Below the pieces are notes generated by a model. The model did not search any database. It was not told the origin of the DNA and saw nothing but the letters and a program-made list of their open reading frames with translations. Of a DNA stretch of 64,000 nucleotides, positions 18,786-26,912 are shown one piece after another (positions within the stretch are counted from its first letter, which is position 1; each line of letters starts with the position of its first letter). A program made the translations under genes and the position numbers. The stretch is taken from contig NZ_JAKJHS010000005.1 in NCBI RefSeq assembly GCF_021648825.1, positions 186,001 to 250,000 of the forward strand, given 5' to 3'. Origin of the DNA: Rhizobium halophilum (GTDB lineage: Bacteria; Pseudomonadota; Alphaproteobacteria; Rhizobiales; Rhizobiaceae).

Positions 18786-19709
18786 TCAGCGCAGCTTGAT
18801 GCGCGGATCGATGAGCGGCGAAATCAGATCGGCAATGAGATTGCCGAGAACGATCCCGCAGGCGGAGACGAGCGTGACACCCATGATGATCGGGATGTCG
18901 ACCCGCTGGATGGCCTGCCACGCAAGTTGACCAATGCCGGGCCAGCCGAAGACGCTTTCCACGACCACGATGCCGGACATGAATATTCCGATGTCGATGC
19001 CGATCATCGCGATGATCGGCAGGATGGCGTTGGGCAGAGCATGGCCGAGGATCACCTTGCTGCGGCCCAGGCCCTTGGCACGTGCCGTGCGGATGAAGTC
19101 TGCGCGCAGCACGTCGACCATCGATGAGCGCATGATGCGCGAATACCAGCCCGATCCGAGGATGCCGAGGGTGAGTGCGGGCAGCACGATGTGGGCGAAC
19201 GTGCCGTAGCCGCCGATCGGGAACCATCCCAGCTGCACCGCGAAGACGAAGAGCAGCAGCAGGGCGACCACGAACTGCGGCGCGGAGACGGTGATAAAGC
19301 TCGTCAGCATAAGGCCGTTGTCGATGGCCTTGCCACGGTTCAGTGCAGCGATGATGCCGAGCGGCAGGCCGATCAGGAGTTCGCAGGCGATGGCCGCCAC
19401 CAGCAGCAGAAGGGTTGCCGGCAGGCGCGATGCAATGAGCTGAGCAACCTCGGTCTTTTGCAGGTAGGAGCGGCCGAAGTCGCCTTGCACGAGGTTCAGG
19501 AGGTAGTTTGCGTACTGCACGAGGAACGGCTGGTCGAGACCGAGCTGCTGGCGAATGCTTTCCACCGTGGCAGCGGTTGCGGACCGTCCGGCGATCTGAC
19601 GTACCGGATCGGCTGGCAGCACGTAGAGCAAGACGAAGGTAATGAAGGAGACGCCAAGCAGGATAAGCGCGGACTGAAGGAGGCGTCGCAGAATATAGAC
19701 CGCCATCAA
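18786..19709 (-). CDS. ABC importer permease, DppB type
   Basis: A 307-residue inner-membrane permease with six helices. It starts MMAVYILRRLLQSALILLGV and carries the EAA loop as DFIRTARAKGLGRSKVILGHALPN near residues 205-230. The DppB features LDQPFLVQYANYLLNLVQGDFGRS near 95 are present. It pairs with the DppC-type permease encoded just upstream; the ATG overlaps that stop by 4 bases. Confidence 0.9.
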   Translation of the reverse strand: MMAVYILRRLLQSALILLGVSFITFVLLYVLPADPVRQIAGRSATAATVESIRQQLGLDQPFLVQYANYLLNLVQGDFGRSYLQKTEVAQLIASRLPATLLLLVAAIACELLIGLPLGIIAALNRGKAIDNGLMLTSFITVSAPQFVVALLLLFVFAVQLGWFPIGGYGTFAHIVLPALTLGILGSGWYSRIMRSSMVDVLRADFIRTARAKGLGRSKVILGHALPNAILPIIAMIGIDIGIFMSGIVVVESVFGWPGIGQLAWQAIQRVDIPIIMGVTLVSACGIVLGNLIADLISPLIDPRIKLR

Positions 19710-20605
19710 TCACGCCCCTGTTGTGTCGGATCGAGGATGTCGCGCAGAGCGTCACCCACGAGGTTGAAGGCAAGTGCGAGCAGCAGGATTGCAGCACCGG
19801 GAATGAAGACAAGCCAGGGAGCTGACTGGAAGTAGGTCTGGTTCTCGAAAATGATGTTGCCCCACGAGGGAATCGGCGGCTGAACGCCGATACCAAGAAA
19901 GGACAATGTGGCTTCGAGCAGCACCGTGGTGGAAATTCCAAGAGTACCCCAGACGATCAGCGTCGGGATCAGATGCGGCAGGATGTGCCTGAAGAGAATG
20001 CGGCCGGTTCCCGCACCTAGCGTCTTTTCGGCGGCGATGTAATCACGCTCCGCGAGCGACGACGTCTGGGTGAAGATGACGCGTGCGGTCTGCACCCAGT
20101 TCACAAAGGCGATCACCATCGCAACGATCCAGAGTGACGGCGAGAAGATGGCGGCAAGGCAGATGGCCAGAAGCAGTGCCGGAAAGGCCATCATCAGATC
20201 TGTGAACCGCATCAGCACTGCCCCGACCAGCCCACGAAAATAGCCGGCGGTGACGCCGACAAGCGTTCCGATGACAAGTGCAGCGCCATTGGCGACGAGC
20301 CCGATCAGCAGCGAGGTCTGAGCCCCGTATAGAATGCGCGAGAAGAGGTCGCGACCGAGGAGGTCGGTGCCGAACCAGAACGTCTCGTTCGGCGGCATTG
20401 GCGCACCCTCAATGGTAAGGCCATCGAAGAACTGTTCATAAGGATCGAAGGGCGCAAGCCACCTTGCGAACACGGCGCCGCCGACGCAGATCAGGATGAT
20501 CAGCAATCCCAGGAGCGCCAGCTTGCGCTGCGCAAGGCGACGCAGTGCGGAAGGTCCGCTCTCCGGCGCGATCAACGGTTCAGGCGCGATCGATGTGTCT
20601 GTCAT
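19706..20605 (-). CDS. ABC importer permease, DppC type
   Basis: A 299-residue permease with an N-terminal cytoplasmic stretch, a first helix near residues 30-50, the periplasmic segment GTDLLGRDLFSRILYGAQTS, and an EAA loop around RDYIAAEKTLGAGTGRILFRHILP. The ATG at 20605 is chosen because AGAGGGG lies 8 bases upstream; a GTG two codons earlier is too close. The 5' end overlaps the amiR gene by 26 bases. Confidence 0.9.
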   Translation of the reverse strand: MTDTSIAPEPLIAPESGPSALRRLAQRKLALLGLLIILICVGGAVFARWLAPFDPYEQFFDGLTIEGAPMPPNETFWFGTDLLGRDLFSRILYGAQTSLLIGLVANGAALVIGTLVGVTAGYFRGLVGAVLMRFTDLMMAFPALLLAICLAAIFSPSLWIVAMVIAFVNWVQTARVIFTQTSSLAERDYIAAEKTLGAGTGRILFRHILPHLIPTLIVWGTLGISTTVLLEATLSFLGIGVQPPIPSWGNIIFENQTYFQSAPWLVFIPGAAILLLALAFNLVGDALRDILDPTQQGRD

Positions 20606-21191
20606 CGTCACTACCCCTCTCGCTTGAGTGGTTCGCTACCAACCGTTCGGCGGCGGCCTCCATGGTGACACGCCAGGCCATCGCGGTCTGGCGCAAAAGC
20701 TCGTAAGCCTCGGCCTCGGTCTTGCCCTTCATTACGAAGATCATCACCGCGCGCACGATCGTCTGTCGGGCGGAGAGACGGCTCTGCAGGTCGCTGATCA
20801 GCGCCTCCGACGCTTGTGCACGATTGAAATTGGCCCGCGCGACCAGAAGCGCTGCGTAGACGCCCTTGTCGCTCATGGGCTTTAGGATCTGCGCGTGGGC
20901 ACCCATCTCCATCGCCCACCGCAAACGCCCCGGCGCTTCCGATCCGATCAGCGCGACCATGGGCATTGGCGACTGCCCCGATGCCCACGGAAACTGCTCG
21001 TCGTGTCCCATGTCGGCATCGTAGAAGATGAAGTCCGCGCCGATTGCCTCAGCAGGCAGTTCCGGCCAAGCCTCGCGAACGTCGAGCCCGATGACTCCGA
21101 GCTGGCGAATCAGACCTTGGACCGACGGGTGAGGTCGGTGCAGGATCCAGGCGATTGCCCCGCCAAGGTTTTCCGTTCTGATGTGCGTCAT
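20580..21191 (-). CDS. amiR: ANTAR-domain antiterminator, AmiR/NasT family
   Basis: A 203-residue protein with an N-terminal pseudo-receiver domain (the acidic pocket reads FIFYDADMGHD) and a C-terminal ANTAR helical bundle at about 135-190, including IVRAVMIFVMKGKTEAEAYE and LLRQTAMAWRVTMEAAAERL. ANTAR proteins bind paired RNA hairpins and block transcription terminators. It overlaps amiC by 4 bases, as in Pseudomonas, where AmiC sequesters AmiR until an amide binds. Two terminator-like hairpins lie upstream of amiC, making operon autocontrol by antitermination likely. Confidence 0.88.
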   Translation of the reverse strand: MTHIRTENLGGAIAWILHRPHPSVQGLIRQLGVIGLDVREAWPELPAEAIGADFIFYDADMGHDEQFPWASGQSPMPMVALIGSEAPGRLRWAMEMGAHAQILKPMSDKGVYAALLVARANFNRAQASEALISDLQSRLSARQTIVRAVMIFVMKGKTEAEAYELLRQTAMAWRVTMEAAAERLVANHSSERGSDDDRHIDRA

Positions 21192-22264
21192 GACACCACC
21201 TTGAGCCGGAGTTCCGGCCGTGCGGTTTGACTGCGATCTGTCAGATATGGATCTGCGCGCCGCGCCGGCAGCCGCTTGATCTCCCGGAAGCGACCATTTT
21301 CCAGCCGGGCGATGATGGTGGGCTGAACCGCATGCAGATGCGCAGGATCGAGCTTCGACGTGTGCCCGGCGCGGATGGCCGTCTCCAGCAACTCAGCCAG
21401 GGGTAGCACCTCTGTTCCAGGGCGGCCGTGAAGAAGCGAGGCAAGCTCGTGGACGGACTGGCGCGCCATCTCGTGAAACGACCCTCCAACACCGCCGGCG
21501 GGTTCGAACCAAGGGCCTGCCGCTACCAATCCCTCGGCCGCGCCGCCGGCCGCCTTGATCTCGCTTTCACTGAAGTTGCACGACAGCACCGTGAGGCTGC
21601 CGGCAAACGCCGCTTCCCGCTTCAGGTCCGCAAGCCGCCCTAGAAAGGCATAGGAACTGTCGCCTACCAGCGAGTTCAGGACGAAGCTCGGCTTCAGAGC
21701 ACGAATGTCATCGATGATATGATCTAGTTCGGTGTCGCCGATCGGAAGGTAGCGATCGCCCAGGACCTGGCCGCCTGCCGCTGCGATGCGTTCACGCGCG
21801 ATCTGTGCCATCTCCCAGCCCCAGATGTAGTTGGAGCCGACAAGATAGGCACGGGCACCCAGCTCCGGCAGCGCCCAATCAAGAAGCGGCAGCAGATGCT
21901 GATTGGGGCAGGAGTGCGTGTAGGCTACCCGCTCTGATGCCTCGAACCCCTCGTAAGGCACGGGGTACCACAATACGCCGTCAAAACGCTCAAGTTCGGG
22001 AATGACTTCTTTGCGGCTCGCGGAGGTGATGCAGCCGAAGATGTGACGTGCTGCCGACTCCCGCAGGATCTCGCGGCACAGCGGCGCATAGCGGTCGAGA
22101 CGCCCTTCCGGATCGCGTTCAACGACGCGGAATTCGACGTCAAGGGCGTGATCGGCATTGACCTCTTCAACCCCCTTCAACACTCCGAGACGAGTCGAGC
22201 GCGCCAGCGCGGCATACATACCGCTCCGTGAAAGCAGAACGCCTATCTCTAAGACCCGCTTCAT
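21188..22264 (-). CDS. amiC: AmiC-like amide sensor (periplasmic-binding-protein fold)
   Basis: A 358-residue type 1 periplasmic-binding-fold protein without a signal peptide, matching the cytoplasmic AmiC/FmdD-like branch. Landmarks: IGVLLSRSGMYAALARSTRLG near the start, ERDPEGRLDRYAPLCRE, and VGSNYIWGWEM near residue 145, where AmiC homologues read GSDYIY-like sequence. It should bind a small amide and release AmiR. The ATG at 22264 begins the conserved fold; the frame is open 123 bases further upstream but crosses a hairpin. First gene of the seven-gene operon. Confidence 0.87.
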   Translation of the reverse strand: MKRVLEIGVLLSRSGMYAALARSTRLGVLKGVEEVNADHALDVEFRVVERDPEGRLDRYAPLCREILRESAARHIFGCITSASRKEVIPELERFDGVLWYPVPYEGFEASERVAYTHSCPNQHLLPLLDWALPELGARAYLVGSNYIWGWEMAQIARERIAAAGGQVLGDRYLPIGDTELDHIIDDIRALKPSFVLNSLVGDSSYAFLGRLADLKREAAFAGSLTVLSCNFSESEIKAAGGAAEGLVAAGPWFEPAGGVGGSFHEMARQSVHELASLLHGRPGTEVLPLAELLETAIRAGHTSKLDPAHLHAVQPTIIARLENGRFREIKRLPARRADPYLTDRSQTARPELRLKVVS

Positions 22265-22277
22265 AGGTTCCCAATGC

Positions 22278-22323
22278 GAAAAACCCCGCGCCGATTCACG
22301 CAAAAGCGCGGTCGGAGGCGGGG
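22278..22323 (-). terminator. terminator-like hairpin in the amiC leader (T2)
   Basis: On the minus strand, arms CCGCGC (22310-22305) and GCGCGG (22290-22285), or alternatively CCCCGC / GCGGGG reaching 22322, are followed directly by five T residues (22282-22278). The structure ends 14 bases before the amiC ATG, where a terminator would block the whole operon unless prevented. The two overlapping pairings could be mutually exclusive states. Confidence 0.6.
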
Positions 22324-22385
22324 CTCGGATGCCAGATATTTCGGTTAGTGTAACGAGCTGCGGTGCGAATGGGAAGCTAAATTTC

Positions 22386-22431
22386 AAAAACTTCCCGCAG
22401 GCATTGCCACTACCTTCTCATTGCCCTGCGG
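22386..22431 (-). terminator. second terminator-like hairpin upstream of amiC (T1)
   Basis: On the minus strand, 7-base arms CCGCAGG (22431-22425) and CCTGCGG (22401-22395) enclose 23 bases and are followed by GAAGTTTTT (to 22386). No minus-strand gene lies immediately upstream for it to terminate, so it probably sits in the amiC leader. The rest of 22265-22606 is non-coding. Confidence 0.5.
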
Positions 22432-22606
22432 ACGCGCAACAAATGTACACTTCGGCTTGAATGGAAGTGCGACGCCTGACGCCGTTCTCGGGCGTGCTCC
22501 TTTGCGGAGAGGAAGCGGACCACCTGGTTGCTTATCCTGATGCCTATCTGGCAAAGTCGGCAACGGTTTGAAGGGAACGATCGCCAGAGCTGGCGCATTT
22601 CGCAAA

Positions 22607-24004
22607 ATGCACGACTGTCGAAAAACCTTCGGCTTGAAGCCTTGTCTCGCCCTCACTTTGATGTGTGTGTTGGCGAGTGCCGCCACTCCAAGGGCACAGA
22701 GCTTCCCTTCCTCGGCGATCACCAACGAAGCAAGCGAACGTACCGACGACGGCGTGGCTGTCACTGCGGTTGTGGAGGACGCCGCTCTGGCGGATCGCCT
22801 GGCAGCCATTCTGGAGGCAACGGGGTGGTATGAATCAGTGCAAGTCAGTGTGGAGGAAGGCGTCGTCACGCTTGGAGGCATCAGCGATACAGCCGAACAC
22901 CGAAGCTGGGCCGTTGAGTTGGCCGAGAGGGCGGAGGGAAGCATCGCTGTTGTGAACAAGCTCGCAGTTGCCAGCGACTTTGCCTCAACGGTCGACCGTG
23001 CGGCAGCCGAGGTGCAACAGCTTTCACGCCGAGCAGGCGAGATCATACCGCTGGTGGTTCTGGCACTTGCCATAGTGGCTGCTACGTGGGGCATAGCCGC
23101 ACTGGTTGCGGCCGTGGCCAAACGTCTGTTGGAACAGCGGATACCATCGCCACTTCTGCGTGGGGTCGTGGTGAGAGCAATCTCCATCCCCGTTCTGCTC
23201 CTTGGCATTTACTTCGTGCTTCAGGTGGCTGGGCTGACCCGGTTAGCTGTCACGGTGCTCGGGGGCACCGGGCTCGTCGGTATCATCGTCGGCTTTGCTT
23301 TCCGAGACATCGCCGAGAACTTCCTTGCCAGTCTGCTCCTCAGTGTCCGCAATCCATTCAGCACCGGGGACCTGATCGAAGTGGCGGGAGAGACCGGAAT
23401 CGTGCAGAACCTCAATACCCGCAGCACGGTTCTGTTGACCCTGGATGGCAATCACGTGCAGATTCCGAATGCGGCGGTGTTCAAGAACACGATAAAGAAC
23501 TACTCCAGCACGCCGACCCGGCGGGCAGAGTTCCTTGTCGGCATTGGCTATGATTCCTCCGTCCCTCAGGCTCAGGCGCTGATACTGGAAATTCTAAGAC
23601 GACATCCGGCCGTGCTTGCGCAACCAGAGCCCCTGGTGCTGGTGGATGAGCTAGGTGCGGCTACGGTCAACCTGTCCGTCAGCTACTGGTTCGATAGCCG
23701 GACCTACTCGCCCGCGAAGGCAAATTCGGCTCTCCTGCGCCTGTGCAAGAACACCCTGCTCGAAGCCGGGATAGAGTTGCCAGATACAGCCCGTGAAGTG
23801 GTGTTCCCCAAGGGCGTGCCATTTGTTCCAATGAGCGAAGGGCAGCCAGCTCCGCCTGTCACTGCGCCACGTGGCGTTGCAACGGTAAGCGACACCGAGG
23901 ACGCTACGGCGGGAGAGGGAGAACTCACAAACGAGGCGAATGATGTTCGTGGACACTCGCACGGCCAAGTCGTTGAGGCTTCGGAGAATCTCCTGAAACG
24001 CTAA
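22607..24004 (+). CDS. BON-domain mechanosensitive ion channel, MscS family
   Basis: A protein of about 465 residues. A signal-like hydrophobic segment at about 10-30 precedes a periplasmic BON domain at about 55-125 (VTLGGISDTAEHRSWAVELA). Then come membrane helices near 150-175 and 190-215, and the MscS pore and beta domain (GGTGLVGIIVGFAFRDIAEN, then NPFSTGDLIEV and VQIPNAAVFKNTIKNYS). It should open under membrane tension to release solutes, which suits an osmolyte-producing cell. The ATG at 22607 is used; a TTG 39 bases upstream is possible. It converges with the aminotransferase gene. Confidence 0.88.
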   Translation: MHDCRKTFGLKPCLALTLMCVLASAATPRAQSFPSSAITNEASERTDDGVAVTAVVEDAALADRLAAILEATGWYESVQVSVEEGVVTLGGISDTAEHRSWAVELAERAEGSIAVVNKLAVASDFASTVDRAAAEVQQLSRRAGEIIPLVVLALAIVAATWGIAALVAAVAKRLLEQRIPSPLLRGVVVRAISIPVLLLGIYFVLQVAGLTRLAVTVLGGTGLVGIIVGFAFRDIAENFLASLLLSVRNPFSTGDLIEVAGETGIVQNLNTRSTVLLTLDGNHVQIPNAAVFKNTIKNYSSTPTRRAEFLVGIGYDSSVPQAQALILEILRRHPAVLAQPEPLVLVDELGAATVNLSVSYWFDSRTYSPAKANSALLRLCKNTLLEAGIELPDTAREVVFPKGVPFVPMSEGQPAPPVTAPRGVATVSDTEDATAGEGELTNEANDVRGHSHGQVVEASENLLKR

Positions 24005-24057
24005 GCTGGGCCGCGCCTCTCGCACAAACCCTGTCTTTACATCGGTCGCAAATGGAA

Positions 24058-24924
24058 TCAGCCCGCTACCGCCAATCCTTGAGCGAGCTGGTTGTTGACG
24101 TAGATGTCGAGCAGCCGCTGGCTGACAGGGCCGACGTCGCCTGTACCGATCTTCTGACCGTCAAGGCTCACCACTGGTGTAACGAAGCTGGTTGCCGACG
24201 TGACAAAAGCCTCCGCTGCCGATCTTGCTTCGTCCACGGTGAAGCGACGTTCTTCCGCAGCGAGTCCTGCTTGCCGAGCCAAGTCAAGGATGGAACTGCG
24301 CGTGATGCCGTGGAGAAGGGCATCGGACAGCTCTCGCGTGACAACGACGCCGTCAGACGTCACGATGTGGAAGTTTGCGGAGCTGGCTTCCGTGACATAG
24401 CCGTCCTCTACAAAAAGCACGTCGTCGTAACCCTTGCTGTGCGCATCCGTCTTCATCAGCGAGGAGTAAAGGAGTTGCACGGTCTTGATCTGACGCTGCG
24501 ACCAGCGGCCGTCGGGCACAGTCTGCAGAGCCAGCCCTGTTTTCCACTTCGGATTGTGAAGGATCCGCTTTGACTGGGTGAAAAGGACGATGGTTGGCTC
24601 TGTATCCCGCGAAAAAAGGAAGTCCCGCTCCTGAACGCCACGGGAGATCTGTAGGTATATGAGCCCTTCGGCGATACCATTCCTCCTGGCGATCTCCTTG
24701 TGCAGTGCCAGCAACTCCTCTTCGGCAACGGGCATGGGAATGCCAAGAGCGTCCAGGGACCGGCGCAGTCGGGCCTTATGACCGGGATAGTCAATGAGCT
24801 TGCCTTCGACGACTGCCGTGACTTCGTAGATGGCGTCTGCGAACAGGAAACCGCGATCAAAGACTGAAATCTTGGCATCGGCTTCCGCGATCAAATCGCC
24901 ATTGAGGTAAACGGTTCTGTTCAT
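24058..24924 (-). CDS. D-amino acid aminotransferase (class IV PLP), first paralogue
   Basis: A 288-residue fold-type IV PLP enzyme. Landmarks: SVFDRGFLFADAIYEVT near residue 20, SRGVQERDF, FTQSKR, the PLP lysine in QIKTVQLL near 145, and EASSANFHIV near 180. By family it moves the amino group of D-Ala and other D-amino acids to 2-oxoglutarate. The ATG at 24924 is used; a GTG four codons earlier is weaker. It is closely related to the gene at 28207 but stands alone here. Confidence 0.87.
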   Translation of the reverse strand: MNRTVYLNGDLIAEADAKISVFDRGFLFADAIYEVTAVVEGKLIDYPGHKARLRRSLDALGIPMPVAEEELLALHKEIARRNGIAEGLIYLQISRGVQERDFLFSRDTEPTIVLFTQSKRILHNPKWKTGLALQTVPDGRWSQRQIKTVQLLYSSLMKTDAHSKGYDDVLFVEDGYVTEASSANFHIVTSDGVVVTRELSDALLHGITRSSILDLARQAGLAAEERRFTVDEARSAAEAFVTSATSFVTPVVSLDGQKIGTGDVGPVSQRLLDIYVNNQLAQGLAVAG

Positions 24925-25096
24925 GATCTTTCCCACGCGGTCAGATGTGTTGCCACCAAGGTTCTCGCACCGCCAGACGATTGGTGCAACTCACTCCACC
25001 TCTTTGGGGGAGTCCTGCGGCGGTGATCTGAGCAACGATCAGCCACGGTGGTAGGCGGTGGGGGATGAACTACGCTCTTGTCTAAGATCGTCGGCG

Positions 25097-26125
25097 CTAA
25101 ACCATCGCATCCCGGAACGAGAGCAGCTTTTTTTGCTCTTCATCCCAGAGCGCCAACCGGACACACCTGATGCTATCCCGAATCGTCACGCGTCCGATCA
25201 AAGCGAGCTCCGGATGATGGCGCAGCACTTCGGGCAGCCTGTAGTAGGGGATGCGGCTTGACAGGTGGTGTACGTGATGAATGCCGATATTGCCGGTCAT
25301 CCATCTTAGCACCAGAGGCAGATCATAGTACGAGGCGCCGTGAAGGGCCGCGCCAGGAAAATGCCAATCGTCGTCCGTCGACCAATGCGTCTCCTCAAAT
25401 TGATGCTGAACGTAGAAGAGCCAGACGCCCGCCGCCCCCGCCAGAAGCACGATGGGCAGATGAACCGCGAGGAAGGGGCCGAGCCCAATGGCAAATGCCA
25501 TCGCGGCTGCCAGGGCTAAGACGGCGACATTGGTGGCCATCGTCGAGACCCAAGGCATAGCTCCTGAGCGCATCATTCCGATGGGCAGACGTTGCTTCAG
25601 GAGGAAGATCCACGCCGGACCGATGCCGAACATCACCAGCGGGTGCCGGTATAGCCGGTAGCGCAGTCGTCCGGCGGGCGAGAGCGCACGATATTCCAGG
25701 ACGGTCAGCGTCGTGATGTCGCCGATCCCCCGCTCGTCCAGGTGTCCTGCCGAGGCATGGTGGACGGCATGTGCGCGACGCCAGTAGTCGTACGGCGTCA
25801 GCGTCAGAACCCCAAGCAGGCGGCCCGTCCAGTCGTCGAGGCTGCGGCGAGCGAAGAAAGAGCCATGCCCGCAATCATGCTGGATCATGAACAGCCTCAA
25901 CAGGAAGGCTGCGGCGGCCGGCACCGCGACTACAAAACCAAGCCAGATACCATGGGAAAGGCACAGGTAGGCAAGCAGCCAAAGAACTGCGAAAGGCCCG
26001 GCCGTGACCAGCAGCTCAAATATGCTGCGGCTCGTTCGAGGCTGGCGGTATCTCGACAGGGTCTTTAGCCAAGCCGATGCGTTGAGGTCTGAAGACCCCT
26101 TCAGGTCATGAACTGCGATATTCAT
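25097..26125 (-). CDS. fatty acid desaturase
   Basis: A 342-residue integral-membrane di-iron desaturase. The three histidine boxes are intact: HDCGHGSFF near residue 90, HAVHHASAG near 125, and HVHHLSSRIP near 280. Hydrophobic helix pairs lie at about 45-80 and 195-235. It should introduce a double bond into acyl chains of membrane lipids, using an external electron donor. The acyl position cannot be told. The short gene at 26137-26277 lies 11 bases upstream on the same strand. Confidence 0.88.
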   Translation of the reverse strand: MNIAVHDLKGSSDLNASAWLKTLSRYRQPRTSRSIFELLVTAGPFAVLWLLAYLCLSHGIWLGFVVAVPAAAAFLLRLFMIQHDCGHGSFFARRSLDDWTGRLLGVLTLTPYDYWRRAHAVHHASAGHLDERGIGDITTLTVLEYRALSPAGRLRYRLYRHPLVMFGIGPAWIFLLKQRLPIGMMRSGAMPWVSTMATNVAVLALAAAMAFAIGLGPFLAVHLPIVLLAGAAGVWLFYVQHQFEETHWSTDDDWHFPGAALHGASYYDLPLVLRWMTGNIGIHHVHHLSSRIPYYRLPEVLRHHPELALIGRVTIRDSIRCVRLALWDEEQKKLLSFRDAMV

Positions 26126-26136
26126 CGGGCGCTGAT

Positions 26137-26277
26137 TTATTTCTGCTTCTTGCCGAGGCTAAGCCCGCTGCCGGCACTTTTGACTTGACTACCGAGAGCC
26201 GCGGGGGCAACCGCCGCGGCCTTCTCCTTCTTCGGCTTTCGAGCCTCGCGGTTGCTTCTAATCTGGCCCTTGGCCAT
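26137..26277 (-). CDS. small basic hypothetical protein, 46 aa
   Basis: A 46-residue very basic protein: an N-terminal MAKGQIRSNREARKPKKEK block, a short Ala/Val-rich centre, and a Gly/Ser/Lys tail ending GKKQK. Small proteins beginning MAKGQ(I/M)RSN(R/K)E are widespread in Rhizobiales and Burkholderiales, with unknown function; nucleic-acid binding is plausible from charge. The ribosome site GGAAAGGG precedes the ATG. It probably shares a transcript with the desaturase. Confidence 0.75.
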   Translation of the reverse strand: MAKGQIRSNREARKPKKEKAAAVAPAALGSQVKSAGSGLSLGKKQK

Positions 26278-26364
26278 GGGAAACCCTTTCCATTGATTAA
26301 TGGTGTCATCGTGCCGATTGAGGCCACCGACAACGCATTCTGAGACGTGGATGAACCGCGGATG

Positions 26365-26607
26365 TCAGCCTAGGTGGCTGGTCGTGTCGGTCCGGCCGCG
26401 ATGCAGCGCTGAGATATCGAGAAGACCGGTGGGGAATTCCGAAGACCCATAGGCCACAGCCGGCGTCAACAGAAGCATCCTAGACCGACCAGGCACGTTT
26501 TCCTTCGCTGGCGCAGAACCTGGCATCTTCCGGCAAAGGATGTTCTCGCGGTATCCGAACCCGCTTACGCTTACAAGATTTCGATCTAGTTGGAGGTCGG
26601 AAGACAT
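26365..26607 (-). CDS. possible hypothetical protein, 80 aa
   Basis: An 80-codon frame starting with an excellent ribosome site (AAAGGAGGA, 5 bases before the ATG at 26607). The product has no recognised domain, and its composition is not strongly protein-like. A short inverted repeat, CAGGGA-ATG-TCCCTG, lies at 26631-26645 in the presumed leader. The surrounding 26278-26912 gap has no other supported gene. It could be a small gene or a degraded remnant. Confidence 0.35.
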   Translation of the reverse strand: MSSDLQLDRNLVSVSGFGYRENILCRKMPGSAPAKENVPGRSRMLLLTPAVAYGSSEFPTGLLDISALHRGRTDTTSHLG

Positions 26608-26912
26608 CTACGTCCTCCTTTCTTTGGGGCCAGGGAATGTCCCTGAAGCGGCAGCGCCCTGAATCCGACTGCCGAAGATGTTACAGTAGAACAAAAGCGG
26701 ATAAGCTGCAATGGACTAGACCCCGCACTAATAATGGCGCCGCTCCTTTCGTTCACCTTCAGCCGTTGATCGCGCAGGAATATCCGAAATCGTCGAGGTC
26801 TCGGAAGCACGTTTAAGCTTGAGCGCGATGCGACGTGGCAAGATGCAAGCGCACTGGCTCGCCTCCTACGGCAACCACCCGCAGCTCCGCAGAAGGTCTT
26901 GAACTATGCGAC

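Noticed and set aside
17610..19127. 505-codon plus-strand frame
   Set aside because: Antisense to the binding-protein and DppB-type genes; no recognisable domain, no ribosome site.
18613..19941. 442-codon minus-strand frame
   Set aside because: Same strand but out of frame with two well-supported transporter genes; low-complexity Arg/Pro/His composition.
22264..22560. ANTAR dual-hexaloop RNA target in the amiC leader
   Set aside because: Several short stems were tried by eye, but none gave two six-base loops with A at position 1 and G at position 4; left as an open test, not a feature.
22540..22570. TGGC...GGCAA string as a sigma-54 promoter before the MscS gene
   Set aside because: The -12 element does not match TTGCW and the spacing is wrong.
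26278..26345. GGTTC-N17-GTT upstream of the 46-residue gene at 26277
   Set aside because: Spacing fits EcfG promoters but two bases of the -35 differ (TT for AA), too weak to call.
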